64,000 nt of DNA from Lactarius indigo. Its lineage: Eukaryota; Basidiomycota; Agaricomycetes; Russulales; Russulaceae. Below the pieces are notes generated by a model, which was given only the letters and a program-made list of their open reading frames with translations, did no database searches and was not told where the DNA came from. Location: assembly GCA_025766275.1 (NCBI GenBank), contig JAFKAC010000004.1, positions 1,426,001 to 1,490,000 of the forward strand, written 5' to 3'. The position numbers and the translations under genes were made by a program. Of this stretch, positions 37,257-48,017 are shown in pieces; positions within the stretch are counted from its first letter, which is position 1; each line of letters starts with the position of its first letter.

Positions 37257-40200
37257 TGATCTGACTCGATCGACAGCCCATTTACGCCACCCATATGTAT
37301 AAGTTAAGACGCACTTTCCAGCACGCCAGGCGCATGACTGTTATTTTTATTCAGACACTGACGCTCCTTCTTACGTCTTTTACTGTTCGTATAATGTACA
37401 AGTACTGTAATAGCCCCACCATGGAATGCCTTACTATGCCACTCCACCCTATGATCGTATTTCCTTTTTTTTTTCTTTTCAAATCACTCACTAGTCGTGC
37501 TCGAGGTGGGAACAAAAGTATATGTACTTAGTACCCTATTACTTTCCAGCCATGCAGCGCTCCGCTCCTTCGAGAAGCCGTATATAATTATGAACGTCTG
37601 CCTGCCATCCTCGTGCGTCTTTTACGGCCGGGTTTTCTCCGATCTCAGGTAGGCAAAATGTGCCACTGCAGGGTTGCGGCCGCACGGTCTTAATGAATTC
37701 GTTGCCATTTGGCCAGGTGGTAGCCGCGCCCCTGAAACGTGTAGCGCCTCGAGGCGCACGACAAACCAGCGCAGTTTACTGAACGGTGCTTGGTTCGAGA
37801 GCCGCCAGGACGGAACGAAGGGGACGGTGCCGTTTGGGCCGTGACGCAAGTGCGGCAGTACAGTACAGGTGCTCTCTGCATGCAGGCAGCTCAAATCAGA
37901 GGGCCTGAAGTTGCTGTGTCACTTGCGAATTCTTGACTGGAAGACATGCGGCCTTTCTTCGCAGTGATCCGGGGGAGAACGTGAAAGGCGATCACGAGTC
38001 ACTACCGTAGTCACCAGTCACTGGCGCCCCATGTTAATCCGCAGAATTCACCCCTCGGTGCCGATATATAGAGCCTCCGTTGTAATGTGAAGACCCATAG
38101 AAGTCTCTTCATTTCGAGCGAAGCATTTGGCGTGATTAGGGAACGGCGTACCCAAATAGTGTAAATAGTCCTGGGACGCTTGAGACGAGAGCCTGGGCCA
38201 TATTCTCCTTGAGAAAGTCCCCGTCACGGAATCGACACGACAGGATCTGCAGATCAGTCGATCCAAGCTCTCGAAACCGTCTCTGAAATGGTGCAATATT
38301 TGCGCATGCACACTATCCCATTCGTGTCAAGATCGAATGATGTGCGAGAGATCTGACCCGGGGGAGTGACTTCCGAACCCTTGATAAAAAAAAAAAAAAA
38401 GAAAAGAAAGCCGGAACCAAACCGAAATAAACAGTCCCACATACCCCAATAGAACGGACATTAGCTGTGACAGTATCCACCCTCACAAGTGGGCTCGTGA
38501 ATTAAGCACACCTTGCCGGCCGCCGGTGCCAGCTAATGGATGCAGACGGAGGCCAACCTAGACAAAAGCATGTAGGGTAAGTCTGCGGTGCCTGCTGTGA
38601 AAACAGACACCGGCATGAATCTTTGGAAGTTAAAGGCCGCACGGCTTCCGTCGACCTGACACGTATAAACCTTCGTTGGCGATTTGAGCCGGGTGTTGCT
38701 GGTCCGTGCAACATGATTGGCGCCAGGAGGAAGCTGCGTTCCCGCAGTCGCTCTAGGGGCTCGAAGACGCACGCACCTCAAGTGAGCTTCTGTCTTTCCT
38801 CACGCGTGGGACCATAGCCCTGACTCGTAACTTTGACACTGGGCACGCCACGGTGTCAGTCCAAAGAGAAGGCCGGGCTTCCTGTCATAGCCATCCCGAA
38901 AATCGGAGTAATCCCAAGACTCACTAAAGGCAAAGGAACTGTTCCCTTGGGAGCCCTCTCCGCCGCAGCGGTGCTATGAAAGTGCCCCGAGCTTCTCGCA
39001 TGGTCCAGATGCTGTAGTAGCGGTGCCCAAAAAAACTGATGGACCTTGTGATGGACGTACGAAAAATTCCCGGGAGCTCCGTCAGCAGGGACAGTGTTGG
39101 CAATATGAGAACGTTGAGTGCCTCAGAAATAAAAATAAACGGCAAGCACGGGACAGGGAATGGTGCTTGACACAGAACAGACACGCACGGCAATTGAAAC
39201 GCTGGCTAGCCCATATTGGCTAGTCAAAGGCCGAGGGCTAGTCTTTACTAGGAATTATTACTAATAAAATTCCCGGACTCGACGGAAACTTGGAGCAGGC
39301 AATGACACCCCGTGCAGTTTCGTTGACAGCTCCTTGTAACTTACCTCCCCAGTTTCCAGTCGTCTTCTCATCATTTTTGTAACCCTTTTTCACCACGGGG
39401 AGGACATCAAGACTTCTGCAGACCACAGTTCACTTTTCCACGACGCCAGTGGGTCCCGTAACCTCGAAAGCATGCTCAGTGACTCGGAGGGAGATTCTGG
39501 TTCAAACCAACGGGCCCAGCATGGGCCATGCTAGTGCTACGGAGTCCAAGATGCGGTCCATCTTCCATTCCAGGCTTGTTCATGTTTTTTTGAACGGCAT
39601 TCCCTCTCCTGGTGGGATAGTAGTCCCAGTGGCGCCCAAGTCTGAAGAACCTCGCTCGACCACGTTAGCGTTCCATGGCCGCCCTACTTACGCCAATGTG
39701 TCGTATCCCTGCAGTGACCCGAGAAGCAGTTGCAGTTGCTCCTGCTACCAGAAGTCTTCCCTTGAATGGGCAAGCTTGGTCTTCGCCAGTGGTTGCGCCC
39801 ATGCAGCGAGTGGAAGTCACACGAGACCGCACGAGTTTGGCCTCATGTCCCAAACGAACAAAGTCATGCCGTGGGTTCCCGCCACGTGGTCCCTCTTTTG
39901 GTACTGCTGCGCTTGTTCCCTACCTAATGGGATAAAACGACACAGGACGCTTCAGTGTGTGCATCTCAAACGGGGTGCTTTCACGGGGCTCACCTTTCTC
40001 GGACCCTCAACCTAAAAATATAACGACATATAGTACTAGGCAGGTATTCGCGTACCCTCTTCTGTTTTTTTTATTAACGATCAGCCACTTTGATGCATTT
40101 AATACACGTACACGTACAACACCATGCAGGGATAATCGATACCCTGGGTTTCGTGTTCGACCCTCAGTTCGTCACGAGCGCGGTGTTGACTCGCGACGCG

Positions 40201-40589
40201 CGACGCACCTGATATGGCTTTATTTTGTCACTGCATTAACATTGAGGGGTGATGCGTCAGGTACAACCCGCGCTCACTGAGTGTTTTATAGTAAATCAAT
40301 CGATCGCCGTCGTTTGTTCATACATAACCCATGAGTCGAAGCGACCGCGAAGCACTCGGGAACAAGTACTAAATGACATCGAGAGAAGTACCCCCGGTGA
40401 GTCACCGACATTAGACATCAAAGAATGCCCCTGCTCCTTGAGAATCAAGGTGTTATACACACCTTTGTAAGTTATTTGCGTCTCCCCCCCCCAGCCCGTT
40501 CTGTACTGCAATGGCTGTGGGTGGGACGTGCTTATAAAATGACGTCACCAGTTTTAGAGGATTAACGAGGTGGCACGAATGAGGCTTAT
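37257..40589. other. Gene-poor spacer, nothing recognised
   Basis: 3.3 kb with many short overlapping frames on both strands but no splice-consistent gene, RNA gene or clear transposon ends. A run of about 15 A precedes an A/G-rich tract at 38384-38410. Confidence 0.5.
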
Positions 40590-42640
40590 ACAGTCGGCAG
40601 AACTGTACTTCCTTCTCACATATCAACATGTTCAGCACGGCGTAGAGCAAGAAAGCAAACGAGAGCGCATTTTTGAGGTGCCTGAAGTCCTTTGCTGTAC
40701 TTCAGGGAAGGAGTTCAGACCGAAGTCTGGGCCCGGAGAACGGGGCGTACGAGTGATATTATACGTCAGGGAGAGAAGGTGGTCGGTGGGACGGTAATGT
40801 GTGAGTATGTCAACTTTAGATGGCATGTTGTGCGGCAGGAGGTACAGAACCACCCTCGGCGAACGAGGACGAGCACAGTATCGGCCAGGATGCCACAGTG
40901 TGGTTACTTCGTTTGTAGGACGTTATATGTGAGGCGTTCGTGTGAAGAGAGTAAAATAACAGAGTGAGCCAAACCATGTAACCTGCTGCCCTTGAGTATA
41001 AACGAGACCCTCACCTGATAGAAAGGACAGTGACAGTTCTGACAGAAAGAAAAGGCGAGAGCATATTCGGTCTTGCATCCAGTTTGTAGTCTCATGTATG
41101 CGTGCAAGCGGTGGCTACGAGATAGACGAGCCTGCGAGCCTTGCTGCGAGCGAGCTACCGTCCTTACCTTCGGATAACACCTGGTTGTTGGACACCTCGA
41201 ATTTCTCGCTCACTCCCTCCGGTGCTTACTAAATTAGATATACACGACCCAGTACCATCTTATACTCCAACCATTTTTAATATAAAGATCCTAGTGTGTC
41301 GCAAATAATGAAAACTGGCTATTTGTCACCCATGGTCGGGGTTTAATTGAGTGGCTGTGCTCTCCAAAAGTGACGTCGCGTCCAAGACACTCTGCCCTTG
41401 CCTGTGCCAGCTGCGAGACGGCGGTCAGCACTCCAATGACCCAAATCAAGCTATTTATTCAGGAAAAAATTGAGATGGTTTGCTCAGGGAGGTATCCCTC
41501 ATTTAAGGCTTCCATTGCCTGCCACAGGTGGTAAGCAGGCATCAACAATGGAGAAGAACTCCTTTGGCTTGCATGGTTGCGTTTACCAGCGTTCTGCACT
41601 TGCACGCGCCCTTAGAGGTCTAAGCACATCATTATTGCAGTTAAGAATTCCAGATCTTATGCCATGCATGAGCATGCGCAATTTGTTGCGCTGCTGATCG
41701 TTATATAGTCTGGGTGGGTCATTGTTCGTGTTTCCCAGCACGCCGTATTCGTGCACATCCTTAGTGATCCGATCATAGCGTACTTCTGTGCTAGGAAAGG
41801 GTTAGTACGAGGTTTTGTGTCGCGCAGAGACCAGCACGACCGGTTGCGACACTTCGCACCTCCCCGACTCCAAGACAGACCTGGGTTGCTTGGGCAGAGT
41901 TCCCCAGCGTACCATATTATTACCACAATGGTATCTACAAGATGCCTACAATTCAGGGTCAAATAATGTAAGTAGTCTGCCGCTTGTCAACGCTGCACAT
42001 ACCACACTGACAATTGAGTAGGCCAAGCTCGGGGTTCGGGGTTTCAATTGGGGTGACAATTAGTAGTGACCGTCCGACAACCAGTGCTGTCTGAACACCA
42101 GGTGAGGGACGATAGTAGATAAATAAGTGAACGCATGGGAAACAAGGGAGGAGGGAGGGAGGAGAGAGAACTACGGATAGTAATGATTATTATTACAGTA
42201 CTGCGAATGCCACATGGGCTAGCTATTTTTTCACCATTACCGCGTGCGCGCGGAAAGTGGAAAAAGGAAGACGAACCACGCACCCTTGCGCGCACCAGAA
42301 ACCTCTATCACCCTCTTCAAGCTGTTGCGATCCGTGCTCGTCTTGGCTTTCCAGTGCTCCGATGGATCGGAAGAGCACACAAACGTCCTCACCTGTCCTT
42401 GTTTAGTCAATCTTCTGCCCAGTTGTCGTTTTCCTCGAGGTGTTCCATGCAGTACTAATATCGGCAGCATACCGGCATGATATGCCAGCGTTTGCGAGAT
42501 CCAGATCGACTACTAACATTGAGTGCGCAAGGAATTGGTACTTGCGATACCTCTTCCGAATGACATGGCGACCATGGGGAGGTAAGAATGATAACGAGAA
42601 AGGAAGGTCTCCTTCCTACTTTGGTCTGCAGTGCCCCATT
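40590..42640 (-). pseudogene. Decayed tandem copy of GPN2 with an internal insertion
   Basis: Collinear, diverged copy of GPN2 (42996-44234). The block 40605-40925 matches the C-terminal half: its minus frame reads LPHNMPSKVDILTHY where GPN2 reads LPHINVLSKVDLLTQY. The block 42275-42625 matches the N-terminal half (NSLKRVIE against NSLKRIIE), the start codon region and the 5' leader with its AAGGAAGGTCTCCTTCCT palindrome. Frames are broken and the P-loop is gone. About 1.3 kb of unrelated sequence separates the two halves. It cannot make a GPN protein; it is an old tandem duplicate under free decay. Confidence 0.75.
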
Positions 42641-42995
42641 CTCTTATGTCACCAACGAGGCTGTTACTGTAATGCTATCGTACCCACGTAAATGAACAGG
42701 TAGCCTGAGTATGGTAAGAGTTAATAGGTGCTTGGGTCATCGCCATCTAAGGAATTTAAACTTCCTGTACTGTACTGTACAGCAAGACAAATCGCCGGGA
42801 ATGACCACTACGTTTGCCCTGCAATGGTTGTCCTTGTGGACCGTGCCAGCTAAGCTACGCCCTATCAAGAGAAAGGACACTGAGAGTGACCGAGAGGACG
42901 CACGACAACCTATCTTACAAACTGCCAGAATAAAAACGCATATTGCCCAAGCCTGCCAGCAAGTCATACTATTTATCGCTTCCACCGGCCAGCCA
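42641..42995. other. Spacer between GPN2 and its pseudogene
   Basis: 355 bp, 3' of GPN2. A short run of CTGTA-type direct repeats (near 42764-42782) is the only pattern seen. Confidence 0.4.
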
Positions 42996-44234
42996 CTATG
43001 GACCACTCCTCTCGCGGATACGGAGATCCCGCTTCTGCGCCTCGACATCCACGCCCGCCTCCGCCGCAGCGCGCCTGAGCGCCTCACCTTCACGGCGCCA
43101 CTGCGTCTTCTCGTACGCGTCCCACTCCTCGCGCGCGTCGACCCACCGCTCCTGCACGTCGCGCACGTCACTGCGCTGCCCAACGCGCGGGCCCATCGCG
43201 CTCGACAGGAGCGCCTGCACGTTAGGTCGCTCTGAGCTCGCCGCCGCAGGGTCGGGCGCCGCGGCGCCCGCCGGGACCTGAGTGTCCGAGGGCGGCACAA
43301 AGACGTAGCCCGTCGCGCGGTCGATGGCGCGCGTCAGGTTTAACATCGAGTGCTTGTCCTAGTGGTGCTGTGAGTGGAGGTCGCTCTGATGCGCGCATAC
43401 TACACGCACCTCGACGGCGAGCGTCTCGAACCCTACCAGGCTGAAATCCTCTATCAGCTCGCAGATCGCCATGTTCAGCGCTGCGAAGCGCGGGGAGGCG
43501 GACGAGAGCGCGTGTTCGAGGTGCGTGAGGTCCTGCACCTCGGTGTAGAACTCCAGGTTGAAGTCTGTTTTCGGAGGGTGAATGGGCGGCGGGATAAGGG
43601 GGCGGAAGTGGGGGACATTACCGAGGTCGCCGTACTGTGTGAGCAGATCGACCTTTGACAGTACGTTGATGTGCGGGAGTTCGAGGTGCAGCATCGCCCT
43701 CAGCGATAAGAGCAACACCGAGACGTACTTTGCCGCGTCGGTCACGTAGTGCGAGTCGCACAGGTGTACCGCAGCGAGCTAGACCCCACCGTTCATCGTG
43801 TCAGTGCACGGAAAAGAGAAGGGAAGAGACGAGCGACGCACCCGAAAGCCGCTCTTTCCCAACTTTTCTATTATCCTCTTCAAGCTGTTGTGGTTCGTGC
43901 TCAACTCGACTTGCCCTGGCAGGTCGAAGAGCACGTAAGCGTCCCCGCCTAGCTCCTTCAGTCGATCTTCGAGCCAGTCGTAATTCGCCTCTAGGTATTC
44001 CATGCAGAACAGCATGCCCCCATTGGGTCCTAGCCCGTGCTCCGACATTACATCTTGGAGGGTGATGAGGGATGCAATGTCGATGGCGCAGGGGTATGGG
44101 ATGTTGTCGTTCGCCGGATCGAGGTTGACTATGGAGATTGGGCGATTGAGCGCGGAAAAGAGCTGGTGCTTGCCATAGCAATACGTAGACTTTCCGCTCC
44201 CTGGAGAGCCGACGACGATCTCCCCAAATGGCAT
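42996..44234 (-). CDS. GPN2: GPN-loop GTPase 2
   Basis: Three exons give 374 residues (introns of 63 and 51 nt keep the frame exactly). The start MPFGEIVVGSPGSGKSTYC carries the P-loop; NLDPAND follows. The diagnostic GPN insertion reads LGPNGGM, then FDLPGQVEL (G3) and LSKVDLL (G4, here SKVD). The C-terminal third ends in an Arg/Glu-rich helix (ERWVDAREEWDAYEK). GPN proteins act with GPN1/GPN3 in cytoplasmic assembly and nuclear import of RNA polymerase II. A perfect 7-bp inverted repeat lies 18-34 bp before the start and is also kept in the pseudogene. It is the functional member of the pair and sits 72 bp downstream of the Arb1-like gene on the same strand. Confidence 0.95.
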
Positions 44235-44251
44235 GGCGATGGTGGTGAGAA

Positions 44252-44268
44252 AGGAAGGTCTCCTTCCT
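44252..44268 (-). promoter_or_regulatory. Inverted repeat in the GPN2 leader
   Basis: AGGAAGG TCT CCTTCCT forms a perfect 7-bp stem with a 3-nt loop just before the GPN2 start. The same element is at 42601-42617 in the pseudogene, where the surrounding coding sequence has decayed. A role as a protein site or leader hairpin is inference. Confidence 0.4.
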
Positions 44269-44306
44269 CATACAGTACATTGAGAGTACATTACACAACG
44301 TATGAC

Positions 44307-46318
44307 TCAGACCTCTTCCCGCTTGTCCATATAGAAGCTCGGAAGCTGGTGCACCAGCTGCTCCATGTACCAATACTTCGGCACTTCCTTCTTCTTTCCT
44401 TTACCCTTTTTCGACGTGCCAGCGCCAGCGGCACCCGTCTCCGCCTCGGGACTGCGCACAATCTCCACCCAGATCGCGCCAAGGCCCATCCCCGCGACAA
44501 ATACATCTGTCAGCTTAGGGTCAACCAGCACACCGATCTCGTCCTTCCACGGGCGATGCGCGACCGCAGGCACTTCTCCCTCTCCCACATCTTCCTCGTC
44601 CAGCACAGCTGCGCCGCGGCTCGTGCTCAGCACGGTCGGGGGTAACACGTCCGACCCAGTCTCGTACGTGCGCGCATCGAGCCGCTCCCACGGCGCGAGT
44701 ACGACGCGCGCAAAGCGGCACGCGAGATCCTCCTCGACCACCTCAGCTGCCGGTGCGTTCTGCGCGAGCAGGCGCGGGAGGCGCGGAGGCTCTACGCGCA
44801 CGATGCGTCGCGTGGATTGCTCGACCACGCCCGTCGTGTGCGTCAGTGGAAGCGCGGTCGGGCCTAGCAGCGGTAGGAGCGTCGGCGGCTCTACGTCCCA
44901 CGTCGGCAGCGCCTCGACGATCGATGGGAGGAGCTCGGACATAATAGGGTTGGGGATGTCGCCGTCGAGGGTGGCGTGCGCGCCTTCCCAACTCTCAGAT
45001 GCACCCCAGCCTTCCAGGCCTTCTCCGTCCACGGCGGTGCCCCATCCGCCACCGACCAGTGGAGGATTCGGCTCGGCCGCAATTTCGACATCTGCGTCCG
45101 CGGACGCCACATTGGTTTCGTTGGGGGAAGTCGGTTCTTGCACGTCGGCGTCAGGGCCATTTGACTCGTCCAGCCTTTGTCGCTTCGGCCCAGGTTCGAC
45201 GATGCTGTCTGGCGACGGGTCCGCGGGAGGAACCCACTGGACTTGCATTGAACCCCACAGTCCCCGACAGCCATCGCTTAACGCGTCGGGAAGCGCACGG
45301 CCCATCCTCCAGGAATTGGGGAGTTCAAGACGCGCGAGCTCGGTGACCTCGAGAGCCCGCTTGATGGGGCGTTCGTATTCGGGCTCGGGGAAGACGCGGC
45401 TGCGGATAAGATAGCGCAGGAAGAAAGATACCAAGATGGGCGTGGCTTGGCAGCGTGGCTCCGACCTGCAGTCGAGATAAACAACGCCGCAGTAAAGGTG
45501 AGTGTGTGGATTACCAGACGAGACCCTTTTCACGGAAGTACGACGAGAAGAAAATCTTCATGCTCAATTCGGGGTCGTTCAGGAAGCTCTCCAGCCGTTT
45601 TTCTACGTCGTCCGTGGCTTGATCACCAGATGACCCAGCGTCGTCGTCGTCCATCTCACTGTCTTCCGATCGAGCATCGGCGTCGGGCACTGCGTCTTTG
45701 ACCGGGCCAGGAACCTGCTGTAGCAAACCAAGATATATACGGAACTGTCAACGACGGTTAGGGGAATTCATAAGATCGGCTATATATTCAGCTTACGATG
45801 TCCCACACGTGTTGCACGCCGTGCTGAGCCGTCGGCCAAGTACGACCATTTTTGAAGTCAACGCCAGCCTGACAGAGGCGATCTACAGGAGTCTCGTTCC
45901 TGTTCGCACGGTATTAGCGTACAGTTACGGAAGGAAGACGGAAGGGCGAGCAAACAACGGACGCATTGTAAGCGTTCCTCCTGACATCTTCGAGCTCTTC
46001 CCAGACTTCCCACCACATCTTGGGCCTTTCGGGGGCGACCTGCACCGTCTGCGCAGAGACGGCCTTTTTCTTCCGCTTTTTCTTCTTCTCTGTGTTGTCT
46101 GCGACGTGCTTCACGCGTAGCGCCACAGTGGGGATGCCTTGTCCGTCGAGCTCAGGCCCAGCCAGGCGGGGATCGTCATCATCATCGATCGGGACCCGGA
46201 TCCCAGAGGGCCTGAATGTGGTGAAGGATATGAGCGTGACGCCATCAGGAGGCGCCGGAAAGGGCGGAAATCGCAGCATCGTCGCTGATTCGAGTGTCAG
46301 CGCGGGTTCGCTCGCCAT
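44307..46318 (-). CDS. Arb1-like protein (Argonaute siRNA chaperone complex candidate)
   Basis: About 600 residues in five or so exons. The start is MASEPALTLESATMLRF at 46318. A Lys-rich nuclear-type patch (KKKKRKKK) precedes MWWEVWEELEDVRRN. A middle part has an Asp-rich stretch (SEDSEMDDDDAG). Then comes the most telling block: FLNDPELSMKIFFSSYFRE, followed by LVSFFLRYLIRSRVFPEPEY, ALEVTELARLELPNSWR and a C-terminal WYMEQLVHQLPSFYMDK. The order of an FFSSYF helix, a small-residue beta edge, FFLRYL..VFPE and a terminal LPSFY matches what I recall of the Arb1 family. Arb1 holds duplex siRNA-loaded Argonaute before RITS assembly in RNAi-directed heterochromatin. No database check was possible; other fungus-specific nuclear proteins remain possible. 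Confidence 0.5.
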
Positions 46319-47699
46319 GGTTGTAGTTGCAGTGGTGGTAGTGGTGGTCAGCGTAGGTGTAGGAGATGTAGAAGAAGAGAGCTCGCTGGGCGCAGAGGGT
46401 TATTTGGAGTCCAGGATACGCTGCGGTACGCTGCGCATCGCGTGTTCAGGTTCGCCGCAGGTGGGCCTTCCAAAGACATTGCGGCCCGTACGGTGCGACC
46501 GGGGAAACGTTTACACACAGACTGGGGATATTTTATAGACGGAGTCGATCAACGGTCCAAAAAGAACATTTAGAACCAGGCCTGATCGTCAGAATAAGCA
46601 TCATGCATAACGAGATCTTTCAGGAGCTTTCTCCGTGGACGTGTGCCGGTGGTACGTACACTGCAATATTGCCGTCAACCCTGCCATCCTTGTCTTTGTG
46701 AATCCTCGAAGGAGGTATCGAAAGGTGCCCAATGGATTCAATCGTTCGATACACAAGTACTGTATAACCATGACCCTTGACGGCCCCTTGACTCCCCTTG
46801 AAGGGACGATGCTCCTCTCCTGAGAACACACCTTGCGCGGCGAAAGCTTGGCGGCAAATACCGAATATGCACCGGTTCCCGGCTGGCCTGGCCCCGAATT
46901 TGTAGACTCTCACCCGGCGACGGCGGTGGCTGGGGCCTGGCACTTGGCACGCCCGGTGCCCCGTGTTCGTGCCAATGCCTTGGGAATTTCAGGCGCTTCG
47001 CTGACACCGCGAGATAAATAAACCTGAAAGTGCGCCGGTGCCTATCGCCGATCCGTGTCTAGCCGGGGTGTGCCTAAAGTGCGAAGCCCGCACTTGGGGC
47101 GAGGCACAAAGACAAGTCCGTGGCGTTTTTTCTCTTGATCTTTGCGAATGTGCCCCGCGCGTTCATAACATAGCATCCCATTGGTCCTATGGTAGGCTAA
47201 TGTTAATAGGTATTGCTACGCGCCTACATATCCCACTGCCGGCAGACTTGCTTGCGTACTTGGTGAGTTCTTTCCCTTGCAGGAACCTTACGGATAGGCC
47301 CTTGACAGGTCCACATGTAACCTGAACTTACCAATATTCATATCACCATATCATATATCTATCGCTATCTCTCTCCTTGTCTCGTGTCGGAAATATAAGG
47401 AGAGGAACGGTCGCGACATGCGACCCTTTGTCAATGACATTTTTCGTGCTAACCGGAAATGAAGATTGTGACACGAAGTTGATGACTGAAAGGCACGAAT
47501 TGGATATTGAACGAAGGAGAGAGAATCTCTCGGCTTTTTGTCGTCTCCAGGTGCCATCACATGTATCCCAATTCGGTGCCTCTGCGCGCTAACGCATCCA
47601 GTCTGGGTTTATAAAAAGCCCCTTAAGCCCCAGAAGTTCACAGGTCAAAACACATCGTCTCCCACCCATCCAAGCAGCCCACCCTAGACACATTTTAAC
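46319..47699. other. Spacer upstream of the small secreted peptide gene
   Basis: 1.4 kb containing the promoter of the Arb1-like gene on its left and that of the peptide gene on its right. Between them no gene, repeat or RNA was recognised. Confidence 0.45.
47610..47617 (+). promoter_or_regulatory. TATA box of the small secreted peptide gene
   Basis: TATAAAAA lies 90 bp before the ATG at 47700, followed by a C-rich leader (CACCCATCCAAGCAGCCC). This is a strong fungal core promoter arrangement for an inducible, highly expressed gene. Confidence 0.55.
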
Positions 47700-48017
47700 A
47701 TGCGCTTCTTCCTCGCACCTCTTTGCGCACTCCTGATGGCTGCCCTTGTGGTTGCAAGCCCGGTAAGGGGTCCTTGGTCTCCGTTTGCCGAACCGATCGC
47801 TCATTCCCACTTTATCCACAGATCTCCGAGGAGAACGTTAAACGGGGAAAGGCTATCATCAAAAATTCAGACTTCAAGCGCACAGATTGAAGAGCCCTGT
47901 GGATGCAACACCCACGCTGATCATGTAAGTTATCGATGTCAACCTTTTTTTTGATCAGAACACGGAGCTGACTATTATCAGTCACCAACCGCTGCTGACT
48001 GGTCCATGTACGGTTGA
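47700..48017 (+). CDS. Small secreted peptide, possibly frameshifted
   Basis: A clear signal peptide (MRFFLAPLCALLMAALVVAS) follows a strong TATA box. Two readings compete. In one, a 59-nt intron (47763-47821) joins to ISEENVKRGKAIIKNSDFKR and stops at 47890. In the other, the frame runs on to IEEPCGCNTHADH, then a textbook intron (GTAAGT, CTGAC branch, ATTATCAG; from 47926) joins SPTAADWSMYG and a stop near 48017. Each half looks protein-like, and a single inserted base between them would merge both into one precursor of about 70 residues. It may therefore be a recent frameshift pseudogene, a sequencing slip, or alternative splicing. The KR sites suggest Kex2 processing. Family not recognised. 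Confidence 0.5.

Noticed and set aside
38384..38410. A-run as a retrotransposon tail
   Set aside because: No coding or repeated sequence precedes it and no target-site duplication was seen.
39449..40015. 188-codon plus-strand frame in the 37-40 kb spacer
   Set aside because: No motif, no splice context, competing frames of similar length on both strands; treated as chance.
44365..45414. Long plus-strand frame of 349 codons opposite the Arb1-like gene
   Set aside because: Low-complexity Ser/Arg composition and full overlap with a better, motif-bearing minus-strand frame.
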